Below are positions 1 to 6,052 of a stretch of DNA of 8,095 bases, piece after piece. The DNA lies in assembly GCA_934247875.1 (NCBI GenBank), contig CAKQJZ010000088.1, positions 1-8,095 on the forward strand. The letters are read 5' to 3'. A program made the translations under genes and the position numbers. Source of the stretch: an uncultured Spirochaetales bacterium (GTDB taxonomy: Bacteria > Spirochaetota > Spirochaetia > Sphaerochaetales > Sphaerochaetaceae). The notes under the pieces are model-generated. The model was not told the origin of the DNA. It did not search any database and worked only from the letters and a program-made list of their open reading frames with translations. Within the stretch, counting starts at the first letter, position 1, and the number at the start of each line of letters is the position of its first letter.

Positions 1-3
1 AAT

Positions 4-24
4 TAAAAACCACCTAAATGGTGG
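4..24 (-). terminator. Possible second (backup) terminator of the feo operon
   Basis: On the minus strand a 5-bp stem, CCACC / GGTGG (10-14 with 20-24), closes a 5-nt loop and is followed by TTTTT. The plus-strand reading has no T-run after the stem, so the direction is leftward. It lies about 50 bases beyond a stronger terminator with no gene between them, so it may be a backup. The stem is short, hence moderate confidence. Confidence 0.45.
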
Positions 25-74
25 CTTAGATGAAAAACATAATGATTTGTAGGAAATTTTAACCGCACAGGTCG

Positions 75-102
75 AAAAAATCTCTGGCTATTACACCAGA
101 GA
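75..102 (-). terminator. Rho-independent terminator of the feo operon
   Basis: On the minus strand the 7-bp perfect stem TCTCTGG / CCAGAGA (102-96 with 87-81) has an 8-nt loop and is followed directly by six T (80-75). It begins about 20 bases past the stop codon of the last feo-operon gene, which fits the 3' end of that transcript. Confidence 0.85.
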
Positions 103-122
103 CAACTGTAAAACAAACAACA

Positions 123-305
123 TTATTTCTTATTGAGGTTATCTACAAACTCATTGATCTTTGCGCAGCTTTCGCCATGTGAGCATAGCGAACAAGATGA
201 GCCGCAGCTGCTTTTTCCGCTCTTCTTATCCTTTCTCATCTTGTAAACGACAAGAGCGACAATAGCGATTAAGATAACCAAAACAATGAAAGTACCTAAA
301 TTCAT
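123..305 (-). CDS. FeoB-associated Cys-rich membrane protein
   Basis: This 60-residue protein has one N-terminal membrane helix (about residues 5-22), then a basic stretch (KMRKDKK) placing the rest in the cytoplasm, and a Cys cluster C34-x3-C38-x2-C41-x5-C47. Length, topology and position directly after feoB match the FeoB-associated Cys-rich membrane protein family, whose function is not firmly known. The cysteines could bind iron or pass it on at the cytoplasmic mouth of FeoB; that is inference. The ATG lies 4 bases after the feoB stop codon, and the weak Shine-Dalgarno (TAGGTAA) overlaps that stop, so translation is probably coupled to feoB. A strong terminator follows, making this the last gene of the operon. 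Confidence 0.85.
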   Translation of the reverse strand: MNLGTFIVLVILIAIVALVVYKMRKDKKSGKSSCGSSCSLCSHGESCAKINEFVDNLNKK

Positions 306-309
306 AAAC

Positions 310-2490
310 TTACCTATTTAGAGCATCCTTAAGCATATTCTGCTCTTTGCCTTCATATGGGTTCTTTCTGACTAAGAGGTAAATCAATGCTGCAAGAGCT
401 GCAAAGCCTACAATAGAACCAAGAATAGAACCTGTTCCTGTAAAGAGAGCACCTAACTGATAGATAATCAGTGATACAACATATGCAAATCCACACTGAT
501 AACCAACAGCAACCCAGAACCACTTAGTATTGTTCATCTCTCTCTTGATAGCGCCCATAGCTGCGAAGCAAGGAGCACAAAGGAGGTTGAATACCAAGAA
601 TGAATAGCCTGAAAGTGCTGTATAGAAGCTCTGCATTGTTCCCCAGATTTCTGCGCCATCTTCTGCAACTTCAGCAAAGCCAAAGAGAATACCGAATGTA
701 GATACAACATTCTCTTTTGCAATAAGGCCTGTGATAGTTGCAACAGCAGCCTGCCAGAAGCCCCAGCCAAGAGGAGCGAAGAGCCAGCAAATAGCAGAAC
801 CGATCTTAGCAAGAATAGAGTTGTTGAGGTCTTCAACCATTCCAAAGCCGCCATCTTCGAAGCCAAATGCCTGCAAGAACCAGAGGAGAATAGCAGAAAG
901 AAGAATAACTGTTCCAGCTTTCTTAATGAATGACCAAGCTCTCTCCCACATTGATCTTAAGATAGAACCAACTGTTGGCCAGTGGTAAGCAGGAAGTTCC
1001 ATTACAAATGGAGCTGGGTCGCCGCTGAATAACTTAGTCTTCTTAAGGATAATTCCAGAGACGATTATTGCTGCAATGCCTACAAAGTAAGCAGATGGAG
1101 CAACCCACCAAGCACCATCAAAGAGAGCACCAGCGATAAGTGCAATTATTGGAAGCTTAGCGCCACAAGGAATGAAAGTAGTAGTCATGATTGTCATACG
1201 CCTATCTCTCTCATTCTCGATAGTTCTGCTTGCCATGATAGCTGGAACACCACAGCCTGTACCAATGAGCATAGGGATGAATGACTTACCAGAGAGACCA
1301 AACTTTCTGAAGATTCTATCCATGATGAATGCTACACGTGCCATATAGCCGCAGCCTTCTAGGAATGCGAGGAAGATGAAGAGTACAAGCATCTGAGGAA
1401 CGAAGCCAAGAACTGCACCTACACCACCAACGATACCATCAACAATCAAGCCCTTAAGCCAATCTGCGCATCCGATAGCATCCAAGCCACTTTCAACAAG
1501 CACTGGAATACCAGGAACCTCAATGCCAAAGAATGACCATGCATCCCCAAATAGGCTATCGTTAGTCCAGTCTGTAAGAACTGCACCAATTGTTGATACA
1601 GATACATAGTAGACGAGGAACATTACAAGCGCAAAGATTGGGAGCGCAAGCCATCTGTTAGTTACGACTTTATCGATCTTATCGGAAACAGAGAGACCTT
1701 TAGTCTTCTTCTTTAAGCAGCCTTTGATGATTGATGCAATATAAACATAACGCTCGTTAGTGATGATAGACTCAGCATCGTCATCAAGCTCTTTCTCAGC
1801 GGCTTCGATATCTTTCTCGATATGAGTAAGAACTTCTTTGCTGATTGATAAAGTCTCAAGAACCTTCTCATCACGCTCGAAGATCTTAATAGCGTACCAG
1901 CGCTGCATCTCTTCTGGCAAATCATGGAGAGCAGCCTCTTCAATATGAGCAATAGCATGCTCAACAACACCTGAGAATGAATGCATTGGAACTGTCTTGC
2001 CATTCTTAGCAGCATCCAGAGCCGCCTCAGCAGCATCCATTATGCCTGTGCCTTTTAGAGCTGAGATCTCAACTACTTTTACGCCAAGCTCTCTTGCAAG
2101 CTCTGGGAGGTTGATCTTGTCTCCATTCTTTTTGACAACATCCATCATGTTGATAGCAACAACTACTGGGATTCCAAGCTCTGTGAGCTGAGTTGTCAAA
2201 TAGAGGTTTCTTTCAAGGTTAGTACCATCTACGATATTGAGAATAGCATCTGGTCTTTCCTTTACAAGGTAGTTTCTAGCAACAACCTCTTCCAGTGTGT
2301 ATGGAGAGAGTGAGTAAATGCCAGGAAGGTCCATGATTACTACATCTTTATGACCTTTAAGTCTGCCTTCCTTCTTCTCAACTGTTACACCTGGCCAGTT
2401 ACCAACATACTGGTTAGATCCAGTCAGTGCATTAAAGAGTGTGGTCTTACCCGCATTCGGGTTACCTGCTAATGCGATTTTGATATCCAT
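310..2490 (-). CDS. feoB: Ferrous iron transporter FeoB
   Basis: Full-length FeoB (726 residues), the inner-membrane permease for Fe(II). The N-terminal G domain shows all signatures: G1 GNPNAGKT (9-16), the G2 Thr at 36 in GVTVE, G3 DLPG (54-57), G4 NMMD (114-117) and G5 SALKGTG (143-149). A helical regulatory region follows (about 165-270). From about 280 on there are many membrane helices with the two Gate motifs, each with a conserved Cys: TGCGVPAIMASR around C413 and IPCGAKLPI around C442. The C-terminal part carries GLIAKENVVSTFG (588-600) and a CAPC motif (638-641). The ATG start has Shine-Dalgarno GAAGGA 8 bases upstream. The gene follows feoA by 19 bases. No frameshift or missing key motif is seen, so it should be functional. 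Confidence 0.97.
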   Translation of the reverse strand: MDIKIALAGNPNAGKTTLFNALTGSNQYVGNWPGVTVEKKEGRLKGHKDVVIMDLPGIYSLSPYTLEEVVARNYLVKERPDAILNIVDGTNLERNLYLTTQLTELGIPVVVAINMMDVVKKNGDKINLPELARELGVKVVEISALKGTGIMDAAEAALDAAKNGKTVPMHSFSGVVEHAIAHIEEAALHDLPEEMQRWYAIKIFERDEKVLETLSISKEVLTHIEKDIEAAEKELDDDAESIITNERYVYIASIIKGCLKKKTKGLSVSDKIDKVVTNRWLALPIFALVMFLVYYVSVSTIGAVLTDWTNDSLFGDAWSFFGIEVPGIPVLVESGLDAIGCADWLKGLIVDGIVGGVGAVLGFVPQMLVLFIFLAFLEGCGYMARVAFIMDRIFRKFGLSGKSFIPMLIGTGCGVPAIMASRTIENERDRRMTIMTTTFIPCGAKLPIIALIAGALFDGAWWVAPSAYFVGIAAIIVSGIILKKTKLFSGDPAPFVMELPAYHWPTVGSILRSMWERAWSFIKKAGTVILLSAILLWFLQAFGFEDGGFGMVEDLNNSILAKIGSAICWLFAPLGWGFWQAAVATITGLIAKENVVSTFGILFGFAEVAEDGAEIWGTMQSFYTALSGYSFLVFNLLCAPCFAAMGAIKREMNNTKWFWVAVGYQCGFAYVVSLIIYQLGALFTGTGSILGSIVGFAALAALIYLLVRKNPYEGKEQNMLKDALNR

Positions 2491-2509
2491 ATATTTAATC
2501 CTTCTTTAA

Positions 2510-2731
2510 TTACTCGACGTCAATCATTGCAGCATCGGCCTTTCTGACTGATAGCTCATAGCCTCTGACTGTCAGCTCAATTGGATCTCCAAGTGGAGCA
2601 ACCTTTCTTACATGGATCTCAACACCTTTAGTGATTCCCATATCCATGATTCTGCGCTTTACTGCGCCTTCGCCGTTGAGTTTCACAACTTTGCAATTCT
2701 CTCCGACCTTTACATCCTTAAGTGTCTTCAT
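2510..2731 (-). CDS. feoA: FeoA-family protein (second copy, next to feoB)
   Basis: A 73-residue cytoplasmic FeoA protein, an SH3-like small beta-barrel thought to interact with FeoB and support its activity. It shows the family pattern: an N-terminal LKDVKVGENCKVVKL strand region, RRIMDMGITKGVEI in the middle, and the closing ELTVRGYELSVRKADA segment. I chose the ATG at 2731 because AGGAG (2744-2740) lies 8 bases before it; an in-frame GTG at 2740 overlaps that site and is unlikely to be used. It sits between the first feoA (stop codon 16 bases upstream) and feoB (19 bases downstream). It differs clearly in sequence from the first FeoA, so this is not a recent tandem duplication. Confidence 0.93.
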   Translation of the reverse strand: MKTLKDVKVGENCKVVKLNGEGAVKRRIMDMGITKGVEIHVRKVAPLGDPIELTVRGYELSVRKADAAMIDVE

Positions 2732-2747
2732 ATATACCACTCCTATT

Positions 2748-2957
2748 TCAAACCATTATTCTTCGAGCCATTTCCTTTGAAATAGCTACTCTGGATTCCT
2801 TAACGTTCACGATAAGGTTTCCGCCGATTTCTGTAATAATCGAAACATCTGCACCAGGAACAAAGCCAAGATCTGCAAGATGGTTCTTAATCTCCTGAGA
2901 GCCACCTACTCTCTGAATCATCACTTCTTCGCCCTGGTTTGCTAAAGTAATTGGCAT
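2748..2957 (-). CDS. feoA: FeoA-family protein (first gene of the feo operon)
   Basis: A 69-residue FeoA/SH3-like protein. Visible family features are the opening PITLANQGEEVMIQRV, the central LADLGFVPGADVSII turn and the C-terminal GGNLIVNVKESRVAISKEMARRI. It is the promoter-proximal gene of the feo operon. The ATG at 2957 gives the usual FeoA N-terminus and lies 11 bases from the Shine-Dalgarno TAAGGAG (2975-2969). A TTG at 2960, one codon earlier, has a better 8-base spacing, so the true start may be 2960 (70 residues). The Shine-Dalgarno directly abuts the operator-like palindromes, so repressor binding would sit right at the gene's start. Two FeoA proteins before one FeoB suggest either a mixed complex or separate roles, which the sequence cannot decide. 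Confidence 0.92.
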   Translation of the reverse strand: MPITLANQGEEVMIQRVGGSQEIKNHLADLGFVPGADVSIITEIGGNLIVNVKESRVAISKEMARRIMV

Positions 2958-2974
2958 CAATTTAAAAACTCCTT

Positions 2975-3025
2975 AGTTAGAATCATCTAACTCAAAATAG
3001 AGTTAGCACTTTCTAACTTAGTTAG
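2975..3025. promoter_or_regulatory. Putative DtxR-type operator array upstream of feo
   Basis: Five copies of the half-site AGTTAG lie in 51 bases, in alternating orientation: AGTTAG at 2975-2980, 3001-3006 and 3020-3025, and its complement CTAACT at 2987-2992 and 3013-3018. They form two identically built 18-bp palindromes, AGTTAG-N6-CTAACT (2975-2992 and 3001-3018), 26 bp apart, plus a compact CTAACT-T-AGTTAG (3013-3025). The TTAG/CTAA core resembles known DtxR/IdeR boxes. The array lies between the feo operon and a divergent DtxR-family gene, so metal-dependent repression of feo is the natural reading. A possible minus-strand promoter, TTGTAA-16 bp-TATGAA (about 3062-3035), would put the array at and after the transcription start. 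A TTGACT (3029-3024) is also present but lacks a good -10. Confidence 0.7.
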
Positions 3026-3123
3026 TCAAGACTATTCATATGTATTAGCAATATTTTTACAATCTTTTTTTGATTTGCTTTTACCGCCAAAAATTAGTAC
3101 CTTAGTAATAAGGTGTAATTAAT

Positions 3124-3495
3124 ATGAAAATCCAAGAATCAGCAGAAAACTATCTTGAAACAATACTTGTACTACAGCAAAAGCATGATACTGTACGCTC
3201 GATTGATATCGTGAATGAGATGCAATTCTCCAAACCATCTGTAAGCATTGCTATGAAGAACTTAAGAGAAGCAGGCTACATCAACATGGATGAAGATGGA
3301 CATATCACACTTCTCCCTCCAGGAGAGGAGATTGCAAGAAAGATCTACGAACGCCATGTGCTGGTATCAAACTGGCTCACTAAGCTTGGCGTGCCTAGAG
3401 ACATTGCAACTGAAGATGCATGCAGAATGGAGCACGTAATCTCTGAAGAAACATTCGACGCATTCAGACGTCTTGCAGCAGAGGAGGATAAATAA
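3124..3495 (+). CDS. DtxR/IdeR-family metal-dependent transcriptional regulator
   Basis: A 123-residue regulator with the DtxR layout. Residues 5-60 form a winged helix-turn-helix, with the recognition region around FSKPSVSIAMKNLREAGY (35-52) and the wing at 56-62. From about 65 on is the metal-binding and dimerisation domain. Likely metal ligands by motif comparison are H78 (YERH) and the C100-x2-E103-H104 set in DACRMEH, which matches the C-x-x-E-H of iron-type DtxR/IdeR rather than the Glu found there in Mn-type MntR. The protein ends soon after this domain and has no C-terminal SH3-like domain, so it is a short two-domain form. The Shine-Dalgarno AAGGTG lies 8 bases before the ATG. It is divergent from feo and probably binds the operator array between them. 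Iron as effector is inferred from motif and neighbours. Confidence 0.92.
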   Translation: MKIQESAENYLETILVLQQKHDTVRSIDIVNEMQFSKPSVSIAMKNLREAGYINMDEDGHITLLPPGEEIARKIYERHVLVSNWLTKLGVPRDIATEDACRMEHVISEETFDAFRRLAAEEDK

Positions 3496-3496
3496 T

Positions 3497-3742
3497 ATGG
3501 CAACAGCTTCAATGGTACTTGGCATTATCGCAATATGCATTGCGCTTCCGATGAGCTTTCTCATCATAATCCCATCTGTTTCATCCTTTATACTGGCCAT
3601 CCTTGCACTGATATTTGGCATTATAAGCTTGAAGCATGAAGGCTCTAACGCTAAAGCTATAACAGGCGTCGCAACAGCAGGAACTACTATGTTCTTAGCT
3701 CTTTGCCGCATAATCATCTGGTGCGTTCTGCTCTCAATCTAG
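3497..3742 (+). CDS. Small DUF4190-like membrane protein
   Basis: An 81-residue, very hydrophobic protein with two to three membrane helices (about 5-20, 25-44 and 59-79). The pattern ASMVLGIIAICIAL, then FILAILALIFGIISLKHEG, then KAITGVATAGT resembles the DUF4190 type of small membrane protein, whose role is unknown. The ATG at 3497 is chosen because a perfect AGGAGG (3482-3487) lies 9 bases upstream; a TTG at 3473 in the same frame has no such support. That ribosome site lies inside the last codons of the regulator gene, and the ATG is 1 base past its stop, so the two are probably translated together. A link to iron handling is possible only by association. Confidence 0.8.
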   Translation: MATASMVLGIIAICIALPMSFLIIIPSVSSFILAILALIFGIISLKHEGSNAKAITGVATAGTTMFLALCRIIIWCVLLSI

Positions 3743-3744
3743 TC

Positions 3745-3774
3745 TTTACATCAATATTGGATTTCAAGTAGAAT
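3745..3774 (+). promoter_or_regulatory. Promoter of the tRNA-Ser gene
   Basis: A -35 box TTTACA (3745-3750) and a -10 box TAGAAT (3769-3774), each one mismatch from consensus, are 18 bases apart. Transcription would start near 3781, about 8 bases before the mature tRNA 5' end. The promoter begins 3 bases after the stop codon of the preceding gene. Confidence 0.65.
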
Positions 3775-3788
3775 CACTATGTCCAAAT

Positions 3789-3874
3789 GGAGAGATGTCC
3801 GAGTGGTCGAAGGTGCACGATTGGAAGTCGTGTATGGTCAAAAGCCATCGAGGGTTCGAATCCCTCTCTCTCCG
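3789..3874 (+). tRNA. tRNA-Ser (anticodon GGA)
   Basis: An 86-base class II tRNA. The acceptor stem GGAGAGA (3789-3795) pairs with TCTCTCC (3867-3873), with discriminator G at 3874. The anticodon stem CACGA/TCGTG (3816-3820 with 3828-3832) encloses loop TTGGAAG, giving anticodon GGA at 3823-3825, which reads UCC and UCU serine codons. The long variable arm (ATGG ... CCAT, about 3834-3848) is typical of tRNA-Ser. The T arm GAGGG-TTCGAAT-CCCTC spans 3850-3866. The 3' CCA is not encoded. The gene has its own promoter and terminator, and separates the iron module from the sensor/lipoprotein operon. Confidence 0.97.
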
Positions 3875-3881
3875 ACTCTTT

Positions 3882-3918
3882 AAGTCAGAATTGAATACAA
3901 TCAGTTCTGACTTTTTTT
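3882..3918 (+). terminator. Rho-independent terminator after tRNA-Ser
   Basis: The perfect 9-bp stem AAGTCAGAA / TTCTGACTT (3882-3890 with 3905-3913) encloses a 14-nt loop. The T-run at 3912-3918 begins in the last stem positions. It starts 8 bases after the tRNA 3' end. On the opposite strand no T-run follows, so it acts rightward. Confidence 0.88.
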
Positions 3919-3924
3919 CATATA

Positions 3925-3946
3925 GCGGCAGCATCATAGCTACCGC
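3925..3946 (-). terminator. 3'-end hairpin of the sensor/lipoprotein operon
   Basis: An 8-bp stem, GCGGTAGC / GCTGCCGC in the minus-strand transcript, encloses a 6-nt loop. It starts 10 bases after the stop codon of the last gene of the minus-strand operon. One position is a G.U wobble in the minus RNA but a C.A mismatch in the plus RNA, pointing to function in the leftward transcript. No T-run follows (the next bases are TATATGAAAA), so it is not a classical terminator. It may protect the 3' end or assist termination. Confidence 0.45.
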
Positions 3947-3956
3947 AAAACACCTT

Positions 3957-5249
3957 TTATCTACATATTAATGTTATTGCATTCTCACCTGAGACATTAT
4001 CTGCAATTTCAACATATGATATAGGCTGCACAATGAAACTATAAGATAAGCCTTCCTTTAAATCTGGAATAACAAAGAAAGTCTTGTCTGTTCTATCAAG
4101 CATTTCAACAAGCCCTGTCTCTTTATCATAAGAAAAAACCTGATACTCAACAGCCTCATCTACACTAGACCAAGACAATATAATGCTATTATTTAAAGAA
4201 ATGGCATAAAGATCTGGAGACTTAAGAGTTGCAAGCTCAACTTTCTGCTCTGGCTCCTTGCCTTCTTTTACCTGTATTACTCTAAAACCGACATCCTCAT
4301 ACCCCATAGAAGGATCTCTGCCTTCCAATCTATACTCTGTTCTGCAGTCTGTTCTAGCGCTATTCCAAGCACCACCCTTTACACCAAAAGAGGAATCTTC
4401 TCTTTCTGTGGATGTCCATTCCCATACATTACCCCAAAAGTCAACCGCGCCATGAGCACCTCTCGTTACATCTGAGTACATGTCAACTGGAGTTCTGCCA
4501 TCATTGACACCACAGTTGAAGTCAGCATCTTTAGGCATATGCCCTGCCGCAAGTTCCCATTCACTTTCATTTGGCAACCTGTAGCTATTTACATCATCAT
4601 TTGCATTAAGCCACTGACAATAAGCAACAGCATCATTATAAGAGACATAGTTGACAGGTAGATCATCCTCGCCTTTTGGATATTTTCCATTGCTCCAATT
4701 CTGAGGTGCTGGATAATTTGTGTCATCAATAAATGCCTTGTACTCTGAATTTGTTACTTGGGTTCTTTTTACATAAATAGACTCCCCAGCTCCCATTACA
4801 GGAATGTATTCATATCTGTATGCAGATTGTATTCTCCACTTAAGAAGTCTGCTATCTGTAAATCGCAGCATGCTGCTATTGATGCGATTCCAATATGTTA
4901 TATACATCTCCTGCACGATTTCTTCCATTTCAGCGACTTTATCATCTCCCCCACGCTTTCCAGCTGTCTCTACCTTCAGTTCTGCAAGCTTATCTTCTTT
5001 TCTATCAAGTACTGCATTGTAATTATCGATTACTAAATCTCTTAGCTTCAGATAGTCATCAAACGATCCGCTTCTTTGATAGATAGATATCGCTTGCTTT
5101 GTCTCTTCATTAAGCTCAGGCTGTTCCTTTTCAATGAAATCGCTATTCGCATACATGTTCATTCCAAGATTTCCACCTACAGCAAACAGAGAAAAACATG
5201 CTGTAAGATAAATTATTAAAACAAAAGTTATTCTTCTAATTGTGTTCAT
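3957..5249 (-). CDS. Exported SUMF1/FGE-like domain protein with C-terminal FN3-like domain
   Basis: A 430-residue exported protein. The N-terminus (NTIRR, then a hydrophobic core to about 24) is a signal sequence; LTAC at 15-18 could be a lipobox, or signal peptidase I could cut after A23. Residues 40-125 are predicted helical and charged. Residues 150-327 form a formylglycine-generating-enzyme-like (SUMF1, C-type-lectin-like fold) domain with VTNSEYKAF (165-173), LPVNYVSYNDAVAYCQWL (197-214), RLPNESEWELAA (224-235), GNVWEWTS (273-280), KGGAWN (291-296) and VGFRVI (320-325). Residues 342-415 look like a fibronectin type III domain (ILSWSSVDEAVEYQVF). Of the two catalytic cysteines of true FGE, only C302 remains; the partner position is S297. 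No sulfatase is nearby, so a binding or structural role is likelier than enzyme activity. GAGGAA lies 7 bases before the ATG, and the gene follows the hydrolase by 4 bases. Confidence 0.88.
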   Translation of the reverse strand: MNTIRRITFVLIIYLTACFSLFAVGGNLGMNMYANSDFIEKEQPELNEETKQAISIYQRSGSFDDYLKLRDLVIDNYNAVLDRKEDKLAELKVETAGKRGGDDKVAEMEEIVQEMYITYWNRINSSMLRFTDSRLLKWRIQSAYRYEYIPVMGAGESIYVKRTQVTNSEYKAFIDDTNYPAPQNWSNGKYPKGEDDLPVNYVSYNDAVAYCQWLNANDDVNSYRLPNESEWELAAGHMPKDADFNCGVNDGRTPVDMYSDVTRGAHGAVDFWGNVWEWTSTEREDSSFGVKGGAWNSARTDCRTEYRLEGRDPSMGYEDVGFRVIQVKEGKEPEQKVELATLKSPDLYAISLNNSIILSWSSVDEAVEYQVFSYDKETGLVEMLDRTDKTFFVIPDLKEGLSYSFIVQPISYVEIADNVSGENAITLICR

Positions 5250-5253
5250 ATAG

Positions 5254-6036
5254 TTATTCCTCGTTATTTATAAGCCAAGCAAAAAGATTTTTATCATCAT
5301 AAGACCAAGCCAGAGGAGGGACTTCCTCATGTTCAGCTTGTTCAAACTCTGTAATAGAAGCATCTCCACCATAGGAATTAAGAAGTTCAACCATCTTAAT
5401 TGATGAATCTGGAGAGATTACGCTATCAGCACTACCGACAAATGCCCATACAGCTATGTTTTTTAACTCTGATGCATTTTCTAGAATACTCTTTGCGCTG
5501 CCAGATATTGGAGCAATCCTGGCAAAGAGCTCAGGATAGATAGAAGCAAAACCCCAGGTTGCTGTTCCTCCCATGCTGAATCCTGAGAGTGAAATATTAT
5601 CTTTATCGATATTATAGACTTTCAAGATAGTTTGAATTAATTGATACAGCTCATCATTGACTTCATTCCAGCTATGATATTCCTCTGATAGTTGAGGGAT
5701 AAGAACAAAAGCCTCAACATCTTCAAAGAATCCATCTGCCAAGTACTTTGGAAAATCCTCTGTTTTTGTTAATAGATTCAAATCATCCCCTTTAGAGCTG
5801 AATCCATGAAGATATACAACAAGAGGAAGCTCTTTAGAAGTATCCTCTGGAACATATAACATGAAGTCCAGATCATTTCCTTCCAATGTTGAAAAGGTGC
5901 CTGCTTTAAGTGAACTTAAATCAAAACATGTATCTTGATTATGGCTCTCACTTGTAGAAATACAGCTCTGTAATGTGATAACTAGTATTGGTATCAGAAA
6001 TATACTGACACCAAGCTTAAATGCTTTCTTTAACAT
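5254..6036 (-). CDS. Alpha/beta-hydrolase lipoprotein (putative esterase)
   Basis: A 260-residue predicted lipoprotein. It has a basic n-region (MLKKAFK), a hydrophobic core and a lipobox-like TLQSC with the lipid-bearing Cys at 25. The mature part is an alpha/beta hydrolase resembling the PHB-depolymerase/CE1-type and dienelactone-hydrolase-like esterases. It shows strand-plus-oxyanion region PLVVYLHGFSSKGDD (71-85), nucleophile elbow LSGFSMGGTA with S154 in G-F-S-M-G, a likely acid in GSADSVISPD (D204, less likely D210), and H236 in AEHEEVPPL. The catalytic set is therefore complete. The substrate is not evident; an acyl or acetyl ester at the cell surface or in the periplasm is plausible. 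AAGGA lies 8 bases before the ATG. It follows the kinase gene by 16 bases and precedes the SUMF1-like protein by 4, so it is probably in the regulon of this two-component system. Confidence 0.87.
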   Translation of the reverse strand: MLKKAFKLGVSIFLIPILVITLQSCISTSESHNQDTCFDLSSLKAGTFSTLEGNDLDFMLYVPEDTSKELPLVVYLHGFSSKGDDLNLLTKTEDFPKYLADGFFEDVEAFVLIPQLSEEYHSWNEVNDELYQLIQTILKVYNIDKDNISLSGFSMGGTATWGFASIYPELFARIAPISGSAKSILENASELKNIAVWAFVGSADSVISPDSSIKMVELLNSYGGDASITEFEQAEHEEVPPLAWSYDDKNLFAWLINNEE

Positions 6037-6052
6037 AATTTCTTTCCTTGTA

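Noticed and set aside
731..988. Open frame on the plus strand opposite feoB
   Set aside because: It lies fully inside a strongly supported feoB gene, shows no recognisable domain and has no convincing ribosome site; a shadow frame.
1713..2036. Alternative minus-strand frame inside feoB
   Set aside because: It overlaps the FeoB G-domain coding region in another frame, with a low-complexity Leu/Arg-rich product typical of shadow frames.
3061..3123. Defined promoter boxes for the DtxR-family gene
   Set aside because: Only weak matches were found (for example TTGATT at 3070-3075 with TAGTAC 19 bases on), not enough to call.
3367..3717. Minus-strand open frame across the end of the regulator and the small membrane protein
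   Set aside because: It is antisense to two genes with good ribosome sites and family patterns, and has no supported start.
4758..5086. Several plus-strand open frames opposite the SUMF1-like protein
   Set aside because: Three mutually overlapping frames antisense to a well-supported gene, with no family resemblance.
3957..5249. Calling the SUMF1-domain protein a formylglycine-generating enzyme
   Set aside because: One of the two catalytic cysteine positions is Ser (S297), and no sulfatase is nearby.
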